This document shows positions 36,403 to 45,455 of a stretch of 64,000 nt of DNA, one piece after another (position 1 is the stretch's first letter; every line of letters starts with the position of its first letter). Position numbers and translations under genes: made by a program. The notes below the pieces were generated by a model, which was given only the letters and a program-made list of their open reading frames with translations, searched no databases and was not told where the DNA came from. This DNA comes from an uncultured Bacilli bacterium (GTDB taxonomy: Bacteria; Bacillota_I; Bacilli_A; RF39; UBA660): positions 1 to 64,000 of the forward strand of contig CAJTKB010000002.1 in assembly GCA_910576925.1 (NCBI GenBank). The letters run 5' to 3'.

Positions 36403-36900
36403 TTATACTGTTTCTGTTGGCGTGAACACTTTTGTTGCTGGATCAAATGTTCCATGTGTTTTCTTTCCTACCCAGTTAATATCAAATGGAGATCCAAGAG
36501 ACTTTTGTCCACCTAAACTTTTAAGGTCAATTGCCCCTTTCTGCTTAAATGCCCTAAACTTGCCTTCTGAAATCTCATCATACTCTGATATATCAATAAA
36601 CTCTTCTACAACATCATCTAGTTCTAAATCGTTATTGTAAATATCATCTAACTTTTGAAATAGTTTACTTTCATATCTACCAATAAATGGATCTACTGTT
36701 GTTACATGATTACCTTGAGTTACCTCTGTTGTAGTTTCTCCTAAGACATTTCTTTTAGATTCTACTTCATTGTTAAGTTCTCTTGATAATTCATCATTAT
36801 CTTTTCCAATAAGCTCAATTTCTTCTGTTTCTCCATTTTTATAAACATATCCTATTAAATGTTTTTCGCGTTTAATCTTTCCTGTGCCTGTTATAGCCAT
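36403..36900 (-). CDS. Major tail protein
   Basis: About 165 residues. The ATG at 36900 is used because a GGAGAG site lies 8 nt upstream; the GTG at 36909 is too close to it. Predicted beta-rich. Position between Minor_capsid_3 type and tail-assembly chaperone genes is that of the tail-tube protein. The segment GTFDPATKVFTPTE at the end resembles tube-protein C-termini. Confidence 0.75.
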   Translation of the reverse strand: MAITGTGKIKREKHLIGYVYKNGETEEIELIGKDNDELSRELNNEVESKRNVLGETTTEVTQGNHVTTVDPFIGRYESKLFQKLDDIYNNDLELDDVVEEFIDISEYDEISEGKFRAFKQKGAIDLKSLGGQKSLGSPFDINWVGKKTHGTFDPATKVFTPTETV

Positions 36901-37348
36901 AAACTTCACTCTCCTTTATATAAGTAAATTTGCATTGAATTTGATAACGAGCTTGTTTCATACCATTAAAAACAGAATATAAATATCCACTAGTTTCAAC
37001 TTCAATTTCTTCTGGTGTATATCCAGCTTTTAAATCAGGAAAAACACCATTATCATTATTTTCTTCTATCCAATCACTAAAGTCTTCATAAAAACCACTA
37101 TTATTAATTTGATTTTGTACTTCTTCACTAAAATCAAAGGTACTAGCAACTACAAATATAATTTGTCTTTTACTTGAACCATCTACATATTTAGTAACTA
37201 TTCTTTTAGAAGGAACATCCTCTATCGAAAAACTATTCGATTCTTCATCAAGAAAGTTGATACCTAAATTATTAAGTTTTTTCAAGTAAGGGCAAGTAAT
37301 TATATAATCTCTTATGCTACTTATTAAGTATTTCTTTTCGTTATCCAC
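36872..37348 (-). CDS. Tail terminator/minor capsid-family protein
   Basis: 158 residues. It belongs by position and pattern to the bacteriophage minor capsid group (the third of three small genes after the connector). Contains FVVASTFDFSEEVQNQINNSGF then FSDWIEENN, which recur in these proteins. Likely completes the tail or head-tail joint. Overlaps the tail-tube gene by 29 bp. Confidence 0.7.
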   Translation of the reverse strand: MDNEKKYLISSIRDYIITCPYLKKLNNLGINFLDEESNSFSIEDVPSKRIVTKYVDGSSKRQIIFVVASTFDFSEEVQNQINNSGFYEDFSDWIEENNDNGVFPDLKAGYTPEEIEVETSGYLYSVFNGMKQARYQIQCKFTYIKESEVYGYNRHRKD

Positions 37349-37784
37349 TTTTCCCTCTTGTATTCACGTATTGTTGCACCATAGATACTATTTCTTCACT
37401 TTTATCAGCCCACATTCTATCAGTCCAAAAAGCTCCCCTTAAAGGTCCATCAGTATAATTTAAATCAACGTTTGTTAATTCCTTCAATGTATTTGGTCTT
37501 GACCAAAAACCATAATTAGGATTATAAAAAGCTCCTTTTTGAGTAATAGGATCTATCATCAATTTGCCATTCCATAAATATAACGCTTGAGGTGATAAAT
37601 AATGTATATAGTCTATTCCTATCGAAACGTTAGCTATGAATATTCCTTTATATTTTGGGGTATATGGTTCTGAAAACTCATATATCTTTTCTGTAAAGAA
37701 TAATTGATTAGCTCCATCAAAGCCATATTGTTTCTGAAATTCTTTAAAAGACATCATATCAAGTTCTACATATATTTCTTTCAT
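37341..37784 (-). CDS. Minor capsid protein (Minor_capsid_2-like)
   Basis: 147 residues. The C-terminus TDGPLRGAFWTDRMWADKSEEIV is characteristic of the Minor_capsid_2 family; the N-terminal AKYGFDGANQLFFTEKI-like stretch also fits. These proteins join head and tail in Listeria- and Lactobacillus-type siphophages. It overlaps both neighbours by 1-8 bp. Confidence 0.8.
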   Translation of the reverse strand: MKEIYVELDMMSFKEFQKQYGFDGANQLFFTEKIYEFSEPYTPKYKGIFIANVSIGIDYIHYLSPQALYLWNGKLMIDPITQKGAFYNPNYGFWSRPNTLKELTNVDLNYTDGPLRGAFWTDRMWADKSEEIVSMVQQYVNTRGKSG

Positions 37785-38125
37785 TAACTGCCACCTATTA
37801 GCATAGAATCTAAATCACTACCACAACTATAATTATTAATTGTTGTAATGGTGATTACTTCATCATAACTATTTAATTCTGTTATAGTTTCTCTGATATC
37901 CTCTGCTACACCTTTCACAACTCTATTTTTCTTCTCTATTTTAAAATCATTTGGAATTTTGTCTTTGGGAATAATAATGTTGATAGAGTCATTAGTAACT
38001 ACACCTTTTCCTGATACAGATATACCATCTGTTCCGTACCAAAATACACCTTCAATTGTTTTCTTTGGATAAGTACCATCTTTATTTTGCTTTCCAAAAA
38101 TGGTTATTGTATGTGGAAAATCCAT
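37784..38125 (-). CDS. Head-tail joining protein (Minor_capsid_1-like)
   Basis: 113 residues, beta-rich. The pattern PHTITIFGKQNKDGTYPKKTIEGVFWYG with KGVVTNDSINIIIP is that of small head-closure proteins (Minor_capsid_1). Position between the connector and Minor_capsid_2 genes supports it. Confidence 0.78.
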   Translation of the reverse strand: MDFPHTITIFGKQNKDGTYPKKTIEGVFWYGTDGISVSGKGVVTNDSINIIIPKDKIPNDFKIEKKNRVVKGVAEDIRETITELNSYDEVITITTINNYSCGSDLDSMLIGGS

Positions 38126-38524
38126 TTAAACACCTCTAAATAGCAATTTTTCATCAATATGTTCTTTACATATCCTGTATATATCACTATTTATTTCTTT
38201 TTCTGTTTTAATTTGAGCATTTTGATATTGCGTGTTATTTGTATAAGATATAGAACGTGGACCAAGCGTTTCACTTACTATTTGTTTATTGCTTGTATCT
38301 GCATTTATTACTTTAGTTTTTAATATCTCTTGATTATATAGAAGTTCTGCAATTAAGCAAGTAGCATCTTTTATATCATCGTTTATATTATCTCTATTTA
38401 TTCGATTAAGAGTATAATATTTAACTTTGCTACTTGCTTCTTTTGCAATTCTTTTAAAGGCTTTATTTGGTATGACGTTGCTTCTAAAATCATCAATATA
38501 GTAATTATAGTCTATATATTCCAT
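38126..38524 (-). CDS. Head-tail connector (adaptor) protein
   Basis: 132 residues, mostly helical. MEYIDYNYYIDDFRSNVIPN and FKRIAKEASSKVKYYTLNRI resemble gp6/gp15-type adaptors that bind beneath the portal. It is the first gene after the coiled-coil protein downstream of the capsid gene. Confidence 0.75.
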   Translation of the reverse strand: MEYIDYNYYIDDFRSNVIPNKAFKRIAKEASSKVKYYTLNRINRDNINDDIKDATCLIAELLYNQEILKTKVINADTSNKQIVSETLGPRSISYTNNTQYQNAQIKTEKEINSDIYRICKEHIDEKLLFRGV

Positions 38525-38539
38525 ACCTTTTTCACCTCT

Positions 38540-38857
38540 CTATTTTTTATCTTTTTCAGATGATTTTTTTAGTTCTTCAACTTGTTTTTCAAGTTCTGAT
38601 ACTTTATTTAAAGCTTCTTCTTTTAATGTTTTTTCAACATTAATTTGTTCTTTTAGTTCTTCAACTTGTTTTTCAAGTTCTGATACTTTATTTAAAGCTT
38701 CTTCTTTTAATGTTTTTTCAACATTAATTTGTTCTTTTAGTTCTTCAACTTGTTTTTCAAGTTCTGATACTTCTCCTTGAAGCCCTATAACTACATTATT
38801 ATCATTTAAGGGCGTTTTACTATTATTAACGCCCATGCCTATAAATGTACTCATCAT
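38540..38857 (-). CDS. Coiled-coil protein built from tandem 28-residue repeats
   Basis: 105 residues. After a 30-residue start (MSTFIGMGVNNSKTPLNDNN), it consists of two full copies plus part of a third of a 28-residue unit, VSELEKQVEELKEQINVEKT then LKEEALNK, that is four perfect heptads. The DNA repeat is 84 bp and nearly exact. It lies between the capsid and connector genes, a site where head fibres or decoration proteins are encoded. Copy-number variation is likely. Confidence 0.7.
   Translation of the reverse strand: MMSTFIGMGVNNSKTPLNDNNVVIGLQGEVSELEKQVEELKEQINVEKTLKEEALNKVSELEKQVEELKEQINVEKTLKEEALNKVSELEKQVEELKKSSEKDKK
38571..38771. repeat. 84-bp tandem repeat within the coiled-coil gene
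   Basis: Units begin at 38571, 38655 and 38739 (the third partial), essentially identical, in frame. Confidence 0.9.
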
Positions 38858-38869
38858 TTCACCTCTTTC

Positions 38870-39721
38870 TTAAGCTTTATGAGAACAATAAACACCTGCT
38901 AATTTATTCTCATAAACATGTGCATATAAATTATTATTACGATATTTAAATACATTATCATCACCATCTTGATCCTCATCTGGTGTAAAGTATTTAATAT
39001 ATTGTTCCATGTGTGATACTACTGCACTTCTTTCTACACATAAAAAGTTAATTTCTTTACCATCTTCAGCCTTAACATATCCATATTCTGTTTTACCATC
39101 ATTTAATTTAATTTTGGTATACATTCTAGACTGTGGAATTTCAATAATTTGTGAAAATTTATTTAATACCTCTTTAGACTTATAAGAATCTAAATCACTA
39201 ACTAATGCTCTATTAGTAGGTGTAATAAATAAAATTCTGTTTTCTGGATCCACTTCGTCCTCATCCATTTTATTTGTACAAGCACGTAAAGCAGCTATTA
39301 CACTTGCTCCATCTGTTAAATTTTCCTCTTTAACACTTATACCTACAACACCAGCTATTTTTGCAATTCTTGCTGCATCAGTTTCAGGAACAACTTTAGT
39401 TCTAATAAACTCACTTGATAGCTTTGCAAATGGTAATCTTAATGCCTCTACATTATCTAATCTATCAATACGTAAATCTTGTGAACGCTCTTTATCATAT
39501 TTAATAGTTTCCCATCTAAATGTTGTAAACCCTTTTGTATAGCCTGTATTTCTGTCAAAATCTCCTAAAGCATCCATATCTAATTTTGCAACTTTTATTT
39601 CTCCGTTGTCACCACGTTTTATTGTTGCTTCATCACCCTCTAAAATAGCAGTTTTTGAAGCCTGTTTGTACACTTTATCTAATAATGGTAGATACTTTGT
39701 ACTTAACTCAATATTATTCAT
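38870..39721 (-). CDS. Major capsid protein
   Basis: 283 residues. KGFTTFRWETIKYDKERSQD and FRTK-type helix, then KMDEDEVDPENRILFITPTN (the P-domain/spine region of HK97-fold capsids of this group) and the C-terminal YKYRNNNLYAHVYENKLAGVY-type ending. It follows the Gp20-type scaffold gene by 17 bp. The order scaffold-capsid is canonical. Confidence 0.88.
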   Translation of the reverse strand: MNNIELSTKYLPLLDKVYKQASKTAILEGDEATIKRGDNGEIKVAKLDMDALGDFDRNTGYTKGFTTFRWETIKYDKERSQDLRIDRLDNVEALRLPFAKLSSEFIRTKVVPETDAARIAKIAGVVGISVKEENLTDGASVIAALRACTNKMDEDEVDPENRILFITPTNRALVSDLDSYKSKEVLNKFSQIIEIPQSRMYTKIKLNDGKTEYGYVKAEDGKEINFLCVERSAVVSHMEQYIKYFTPDEDQDGDDNVFKYRNNNLYAHVYENKLAGVYCSHKA

Positions 39722-39738
39722 ATAATATCATTCCTTTC

Positions 39739-40278
39739 TTATTTTTTCTCTTCAGTTAATCCCATAATTTTTAATACATCATCCATAGAACTATCGTTTG
39801 TAGGTGCTGTTGGTGTTGTTGAAAAGCTAGGATTTGCTACATCACTCATAAATGAGTTAGCATCACTTTTCTTTAGTTCTTCTAGCCACTCCTTAGCACC
39901 TTGGAAAGATTTAGACTCTTCATCGTATTTAAAATCTTTTTCGTTAAATTTTGCTATTACTCCAGTCTTAGCCATTTCACTCGAAAATTTAACATCATTA
40001 AAAAAAGCATCCATTCTTTCCTTACGAATACTCTTTTCTTTCTCTGCTTTCTGATTTTCCACTAACTCATTATATTTAGTTTCCCAATCAGTAGCAGATT
40101 GTTTGATACTATCAATATCCATATCTTTATATGATTGAATCTTCTTATTAGCATCTTCTACTTGTTTTTTAAGATTAGTAATTTCTTCCTTATCTTTGGT
40201 AACAAGTTTACCATGTTCAGCCATAATTGTATCGATTGTTTCATCTTCCAATTCTAAGCCTTTTAAAAATTCACGCAT
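39739..40278 (-). CDS. Capsid scaffolding protein (phage minor structural protein GP20 family)
   Basis: 179 residues. REFLKGLELEDETIDTIMAE begins the GP20 signature; a long coiled coil follows (EEITNLKKQVEDANKKIQSY). The C-terminus binds capsid in this family. The start is ATG 40278 with a GAAGGGAGAG site; the longer frame upstream crosses a terminator hairpin. Confidence 0.88.
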   Translation of the reverse strand: MREFLKGLELEDETIDTIMAEHGKLVTKDKEEITNLKKQVEDANKKIQSYKDMDIDSIKQSATDWETKYNELVENQKAEKEKSIRKERMDAFFNDVKFSSEMAKTGVIAKFNEKDFKYDEESKSFQGAKEWLEELKKSDANSFMSDVANPSFSTTPTAPTNDSSMDDVLKIMGLTEEKK

Positions 40279-40362
40279 TATATTCTCTCCCTTCGCTTTT
40301 TTTCGTGGTCTCGTCCACGTGTGAATTAAATATTTGTTAGTCCTAACGTTGCTATACCACAC

Positions 40363-40389
40363 GAAAAAAGCCGATATTTTTTATCGACT
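40363..40389 (-). terminator. Terminator between the ART cassette and the scaffold gene
   Basis: Stem AGTCGATA with TATCGGCT (one G-U), 5-6 nt loop, then U tract on the minus strand. It would separate head-assembly transcription into two levels. Confidence 0.7.
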
Positions 40390-40415
40390 TAGTACTTTTA
40401 TAGTGCTTATAAATT

Positions 40416-40670
40416 TTAATAATATTCATTTGGTATTTTTATAGTAGATATCCCAACTATATAATAAAATATTTTAAATTGATTTTGATTCAATTCATTT
40501 CTAAACTTTTGAAATTTTTCCTTAGAATTATATTCTTTCAAGAATTTTTCCATGTTATCATTTATTTTATTATTTAAAGCTATTTTATCAATTTTTTTTG
40601 TCTTATTATGCATAAGTTTATCAACTATATATTTTAATTGCTCATCAGTAAAGTCAAATATTATATTCAT
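40416..40670 (-). CDS. 84-residue protein coupled to the ADP-ribosyltransferase gene
   Basis: Small, basic and helical, no membrane helix or known motif (starts MNIIFDFTDEQLKYIVDKLM). Its start overlaps the stop of the ART gene (ATGA), and the terminator follows, so the two form a tight pair. An immunity or chaperone role for the ART is possible but is only inference from position. Confidence 0.55.
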   Translation of the reverse strand: MNIIFDFTDEQLKYIVDKLMHNKTKKIDKIALNNKINDNMEKFLKEYNSKEKFQKFRNELNQNQFKIFYYIVGISTIKIPNEYY

Positions 40671-41524
40671 TTCAATACCTCCACATCAATATTGAGTTGA
40701 TTGTATCCATAATCATCTACTACATTATAAGCTTTTAATATTTTATATTTAGTATTAGTGTTAAGTACGGCTTCACTCTCTTCTATATTTTTAGTCACAA
40801 AACAATTTGTTCCTTTCTTTATGTATGTATTTAATTTTACTACATTATCTTTAAAAATGCTATTATCAGTTAAACTTACACTCATAAATCCTTTATTAGT
40901 TATTATTTTGCCAATATTTTCATTTATTTTAGATGAACCGTTTTCAAATTCTTTTTTTGCTCTTTCACGAGATATACTTATGCCAAATTCTTCTTTTAAA
41001 TAATCCTCTCCTACAAATCTAGATGCTTTTACATCACAATCTAATTTGTTTTTAGAAATTACATTCTGCAACATTTCCTTAGTTTTCCTTTGCTCAAAAT
41101 TCATTTCTAATTCAGAATTTCTTAAGCAATTATTTATACCCATAGCATAATCAGTTGCTATAAATCCATTATTATAATCATATAACCTTTCTTCTTGCTC
41201 TTTTGTAATATTTTGTTTTAAAGACATTTCGTTAAACGTATCATTATCAAGCTGATTATAATCATTTTCATTAAATGTCTTTTGATTATCAATTTCTTTT
41301 TTATGCTCAATAGGAGTAGCTAAATCTTCTTTTACTTTCAATTCAGCTTTCTTTTGCTCTAAAGATTTCTTCTTTTGAAATAATTCGTCTATTCTTTTAG
41401 CAATATCAATTTGTTTTGTATTGAATTTTCTGCTTTCTTTCATCGCAGTTGCTAAGTCTTGCCCTTCTTTAATAAAAATACGACGTCCGCCTACTGTACG
41501 CCATACGCCACCTATATCATCCAT
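40667..41524 (-). CDS. ADP-ribosyltransferase with a phage head-type N-terminus
   Basis: 285 residues. The N-terminus (GGVWRTVGGRRIFIKEGQDL) is a motif of phage minor head proteins. The C-terminal 200 residues carry the R-S-E signature of arginine-type mono-ADP-ribosyltransferases: the Arg in KASRFVGEDYL, the S-x-S strand in KGFMSVSLTDNS and the E-x-E loop in NIEESEAVLNTNTKYKI. It transfers ADP-ribose from NAD+ to proteins. The ATG at 41524 follows AAAAGGAAG; the GTG at 41533 overlaps it. Like T4 Alt, it may be packed in the head and injected. Exoenzyme/VIP2-type toxins are the nearest family. Confidence 0.85.
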   Translation of the reverse strand: MDDIGGVWRTVGGRRIFIKEGQDLATAMKESRKFNTKQIDIAKRIDELFQKKKSLEQKKAELKVKEDLATPIEHKKEIDNQKTFNENDYNQLDNDTFNEMSLKQNITKEQEERLYDYNNGFIATDYAMGINNCLRNSELEMNFEQRKTKEMLQNVISKNKLDCDVKASRFVGEDYLKEEFGISISRERAKKEFENGSSKINENIGKIITNKGFMSVSLTDNSIFKDNVVKLNTYIKKGTNCFVTKNIEESEAVLNTNTKYKILKAYNVVDDYGYNQLNIDVEVLK

Positions 41525-41529
41525 TTTTA

Positions 41530-42678
41530 TCACTTCCTTTTGACTACTCGTTCTCTAGCAAAATCTCTATGTAATCCATTATCTTTTAAGAACTTTGTAT
41601 ATCGAGGTAAAAACTTTTGTTCTTTTTTCTTCCACTTTTTGTAATTTTCTTCATTACCTAGTTGTTTAAAAACATCTTGTTTAGTTCTACATTTTCTTAT
41701 GTATCTTTCTTTGATTCTTTGCTGTTCTTCTAACTCTACTTGTATTTTGTTATCTCCATAATCAAAATATTCTGATTTAGGTTTATCTATTCCAATAAAA
41801 AATGGCCAAAATTTGTGTCTACAATTAACTCCTCCGAGTCCTAAAATATCTCCATATCCTGTTGCTTCGTAAAAATTCTCATATTCATCATCAGAACCAT
41901 CTAACTTATAAATCTTTCCTTGCCAAGAATAATGATTTGAAAAAGGTACTTTCCCATCTCCTAGTCTAGCTCCTAAATGTGAAGATACTTCTACATATTC
42001 AGCACCTAACTCTTTTGTTATCTGTTCTGCACCTTTATTATGAGTTTGATAGATAGCTGTTAACATATCACGTCTTACTACACTTTCTAAAGTCATTTGA
42101 TAGATTGTTCTATCTTTTCTTTTATATGTAGCTCCTTTAATACCATCATCTACCATTTTCTCTATCGCTCTAGTAATTGCAGTATTATAGTCGTATATTC
42201 CTGTTCCGATTTCTAATCTTGCTTGATTTAATGCATTCATATATGCTTTTTTGGTACTTTCTATTGCTTTAGTGTTGATCATTTTAAATATTTCTTTAGT
42301 ATCAGTATAAGAATTATTAATTGCGTGATTTATTGTTTTTGATTGTAGCAAAGTATTATAGGCTATATTAATAGCTCCTTTATCGTTTAAAAAATCTATT
42401 CTTTCTTTTGAAATACTTCCATATCCCGCTTCTTTTAATAACCTTTTTATTTCTTTTTCTGATATATAGCTATATTTTGAAATGATTCTAATTGCTTCTT
42501 TATCTAATGCTCCTATTTCTTCTAATTTCTTAAAGTACCAATCCAGACTATTTCTAATTGTTACATCTTCATTTACAGCAAAAAAACTTGCTATCTTAAG
42601 TAACAAGTCGTGTTCTATATTTTGATATATTTCTATGATAGGTTGCGCTAGAGCTTTTAATTCTTCATCTGTTTTCAT
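41530..42678 (-). CDS. Phage minor capsid protein 2 (head morphogenesis)
   Basis: 382 residues. The C-terminal part contains SSHLGARLGDGKVPFSNHYS then WQGKIYKLDG and LGLGGVNCRHKFWPFFIGI, the conserved core of the Phage_min_cap2 family, related to SPP1 gp7. It binds the portal and enters the head. The gene follows the portal gene and precedes the ART, whose N-terminus is related to the tails of such proteins. Confidence 0.9.
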   Translation of the reverse strand: MKTDEELKALAQPIIEIYQNIEHDLLLKIASFFAVNEDVTIRNSLDWYFKKLEEIGALDKEAIRIISKYSYISEKEIKRLLKEAGYGSISKERIDFLNDKGAINIAYNTLLQSKTINHAINNSYTDTKEIFKMINTKAIESTKKAYMNALNQARLEIGTGIYDYNTAITRAIEKMVDDGIKGATYKRKDRTIYQMTLESVVRRDMLTAIYQTHNKGAEQITKELGAEYVEVSSHLGARLGDGKVPFSNHYSWQGKIYKLDGSDDEYENFYEATGYGDILGLGGVNCRHKFWPFFIGIDKPKSEYFDYGDNKIQVELEEQQRIKERYIRKCRTKQDVFKQLGNEENYKKWKKKEQKFLPRYTKFLKDNGLHRDFARERVVKRK

Positions 42679-42682
42679 CTAA

Positions 42683-44080
42683 CTATTCCTCTTCTTCTAG
42701 TGGCTCTTCTTCTTTTTTAGGACTTCTCTTTTCCATCTTCTTAATAAAAGCTAAAGCTTCTTCTTCGGACCAGTCACGAGTTATCTTAAAATACTCTACT
42801 TTATCAATAATATCTTGATTTAATTCAAGTTGTGCTTGCTTTTGTAGCATTTCTTTATCTTTTAAAATGCTATCATCCCAAGAAAAAGATGTATCATAGC
42901 TATTTGCTACAGGGATACCATATAACTTACATAATACATAAATACCATATATTAAATCTTCTATAGCTGTTTGTAAAGAAGTTTGTATATCACTTACTGT
43001 AACATAATAATCTTGTTTAGATGATTCTATTTCTGTTGCGGTCTTAGCAATGTTATCCATTTTGGAAAGAACACCAAAAGAAAGCCCCATTTCACTCTCT
43101 GCTTGTCTAAGTAATTCATTTAATCCATTAAACAAAGAGGTATCTCTTATTTCTGGGCTAAATACATTCCACTCCTTTTCTGATTCAGAATCTAACATTC
43201 TATATAATCGATTTTTACCTTTAGGTAACTTAGGCTTACCATTTTTATCAGGTTCAAATAATGATACATCAGCATCAATTGCCAGCTCACTACCCTCATA
43301 TTCCCATAATGTTCTGGAAAATTGTTTATCTATTTCTTCTAATGTTCCTATTGCATTATGGAATATTGCAACACCCATAGGACTATTGTTATCAATAGTA
43401 TTAGCATTTCTCATTGTAAAGAAACCACCAATTAATCTATCAACATTATCTATTTGTGCTACTTCTTCTAAATCTTTCCACTTCTCAACAGATTTTAAAT
43501 CTATCTTTGTAGAAAGTACTACACCATTTCCTTGCCCTTTATATGCTATGTTTTTAATATGAACTGATGTATCAATCAATTCGTTATATTCAAGTCTTGT
43601 ATATACATCATTTCCTTTTGTAAATTGATCTATTATTATTATCCCTAACAATTCACCTGTATCATCGAACTTAAAAGGAATAAACTTATCTCCTTGAATT
43701 ACTGTAACTTTAATCTTCCCATTTTCATAAGTTGGTTTAAAAAACATACTACCTTTAGCAATCCCATATTCTGTATATTTTCTTATATTTCTGATAAATC
43801 TTTGATATATCTTATCAATATTTTTGTCACTGCATGAACTTTTAAATTCAATAGTTACTGCCTTTGATACTTTTTCACATGTAGTTTTAGCAATGTGCAA
43901 TGATTTCACTTCTTTAGATTGCCAAGAAGCATTACCATTAAAAATATCTGACCATATCTTTATTGCATCTAACATTTCTTTTGAAGTTTCTGTATCTAAA
44001 TTAAAATCAGATATTACTTTATTGTAATCAAACATGTTCTTCCACCAACCTTTTATTGTATTTACTATTCTATTAATCAT
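42683..44080 (-). CDS. Portal protein
   Basis: About 465 residues. Central sequences such as FNGNASWQSKEVKSLHIAKT, GSEMGL-like (RQAESEMGLSFGVLSKMDN) and TATEIESSKQDYYVTVSDIQ are characteristic of SPP1-type portals. The C-terminus is acidic (KKEEEPLEEEE). The ATG at 44080, two codons into the longest frame, has a better spaced GAGGT site. It overlaps the terminase gene by 8 bp. Confidence 0.9.
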   Translation of the reverse strand: MINRIVNTIKGWWKNMFDYNKVISDFNLDTETSKEMLDAIKIWSDIFNGNASWQSKEVKSLHIAKTTCEKVSKAVTIEFKSSCSDKNIDKIYQRFIRNIRKYTEYGIAKGSMFFKPTYENGKIKVTVIQGDKFIPFKFDDTGELLGIIIIDQFTKGNDVYTRLEYNELIDTSVHIKNIAYKGQGNGVVLSTKIDLKSVEKWKDLEEVAQIDNVDRLIGGFFTMRNANTIDNNSPMGVAIFHNAIGTLEEIDKQFSRTLWEYEGSELAIDADVSLFEPDKNGKPKLPKGKNRLYRMLDSESEKEWNVFSPEIRDTSLFNGLNELLRQAESEMGLSFGVLSKMDNIAKTATEIESSKQDYYVTVSDIQTSLQTAIEDLIYGIYVLCKLYGIPVANSYDTSFSWDDSILKDKEMLQKQAQLELNQDIIDKVEYFKITRDWSEEEALAFIKKMEKRSPKKEEEPLEEEE

Positions 44081-45455
44081 CTTCATCTACCTCATTACTA
44101 TCATCAGATATTTTCAACATTGGAAGTAATCTTTTGATAATTCTCCATAATCCCATAATTGAATATCTTTCCGCATCACAACAATGGTCATCCTTTTTTA
44201 TTGGTACTTCTCTACCTTTATCTAATAAGTCCTCATCATATTTATATAGATATTTCTCTTCAATTAAATGTTTTTGTTTAGGAGATAAAAAAAGACGTCT
44301 GAATGACAATAATTTTTGGACTCTACTAATTCCTAAATCAACATCATTTTTAGCATCTTTTATTTTTGTATCTGAACATACTCTCTTTATTTCTTCTGCT
44401 AGACCTTTAGCAGATGGATCTATATATGCTGTAGTAACTTTAAGTCCTGTTTCTACTTCTATTTTATCTTTGAAATCTTTAAAGTCTTTAGCATATTCAC
44501 TTGGACTTTTTTGTTTACCTTCATCTCTACCACTATGATAATATTCGTCAACACCTCTAACACACTTATCTGCATAATCAAAACCAAAGCATTCATAAGT
44601 TGTAGCATTCATCTGTCCATAATCGACACCTATTATCAAGGTGTTCATATTCTTTAAATTTTCCTTAGTTATTTCTTTTATATGTTCATCTTCATTAAAC
44701 ATATAATAAATAACTTCATCTATTCCTATACATAATCCTAGCCATAACCATTGATACATCTTAAAATCTAAATTCTTTAGTATTTCTGCTGATTCTATCA
44801 GCTTTCTACCTAACCAAGACTGTGGAACATCTCTATAATCAGTATGAATATGAATACAATCAGGACGCTGTATCATTTTTTCTAACCATTTCATAATAGG
44901 TGCTTTAGAATTTTTAGGAGGATTAAAGTAATACTCCATAACAAAGTTATCATCATTACCACGAATAAAAGTTGCTTCTATATTCTGCAACTCATCCTCT
45001 CCATCACCCTTATCAAAAAATTCTGTTAACTCGTCTATTTCTACTAATACAATAGGTCTATCTTCATCTATCATACCTTTAGTATCATCTATCGAATCAT
45101 TTCCTGTGAAATAAATAGTATTTCCAGTTGGCTTATAAGTTATTTGCATTGGACTTACAGTTATCTTAAAATCCTTTTTATTTAATCCTAATCTAGTAAT
45201 AGCCCTCTTGCATTCTGCAAATACTGTTTTTTTTAACTTATTATGAAACTTTCTCATAACTACAACTGAGCCTGGTTTTTTGTCTATTATGGTTCTGACC
45301 GCCTTTAATCCACCCCGACTTGATTTTGTTCCTGCACGTCCGCTTGTATATATTTGATGAGTATCAATATTGTCATTAAAATTAGGATAATATTTTGGAA
45401 TAATTAAATCACTCAACTTAATTGTTTTTTTGTTTTTAAAATTTAGGCAAGTCAT
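44073..45455 (-). CDS. Terminase large subunit (PBSX type)
   Basis: 460 residues. The Walker A is GRAGTKSSRG (Lys replaced as in the GxxxSKS form of phage terminases), Walker B VLVEIDELTEFF, and the nuclease domain has IGVDYGQMNATTYEC with the catalytic Asp, AYIDPSAKGLAEEIKR and the C-terminal DHCCDAERYSI. It packages DNA, cutting concatemers. Together with the small subunit it heads the structural operon. Confidence 0.93.
   Translation of the reverse strand: MTCLNFKNKKTIKLSDLIIPKYYPNFNDNIDTHQIYTSGRAGTKSSRGGLKAVRTIIDKKPGSVVVMRKFHNKLKKTVFAECKRAITRLGLNKKDFKITVSPMQITYKPTGNTIYFTGNDSIDDTKGMIDEDRPIVLVEIDELTEFFDKGDGEDELQNIEATFIRGNDDNFVMEYYFNPPKNSKAPIMKWLEKMIQRPDCIHIHTDYRDVPQSWLGRKLIESAEILKNLDFKMYQWLWLGLCIGIDEVIYYMFNEDEHIKEITKENLKNMNTLIIGVDYGQMNATTYECFGFDYADKCVRGVDEYYHSGRDEGKQKSPSEYAKDFKDFKDKIEVETGLKVTTAYIDPSAKGLAEEIKRVCSDTKIKDAKNDVDLGISRVQKLLSFRRLFLSPKQKHLIEEKYLYKYDEDLLDKGREVPIKKDDHCCDAERYSIMGLWRIIKRLLPMLKISDDSNEVDEDD

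Noticed and set aside
43050..43562. 170-residue plus-strand frame inside the portal gene
   Set aside because: Antisense of a clear portal protein; no ribosome site.
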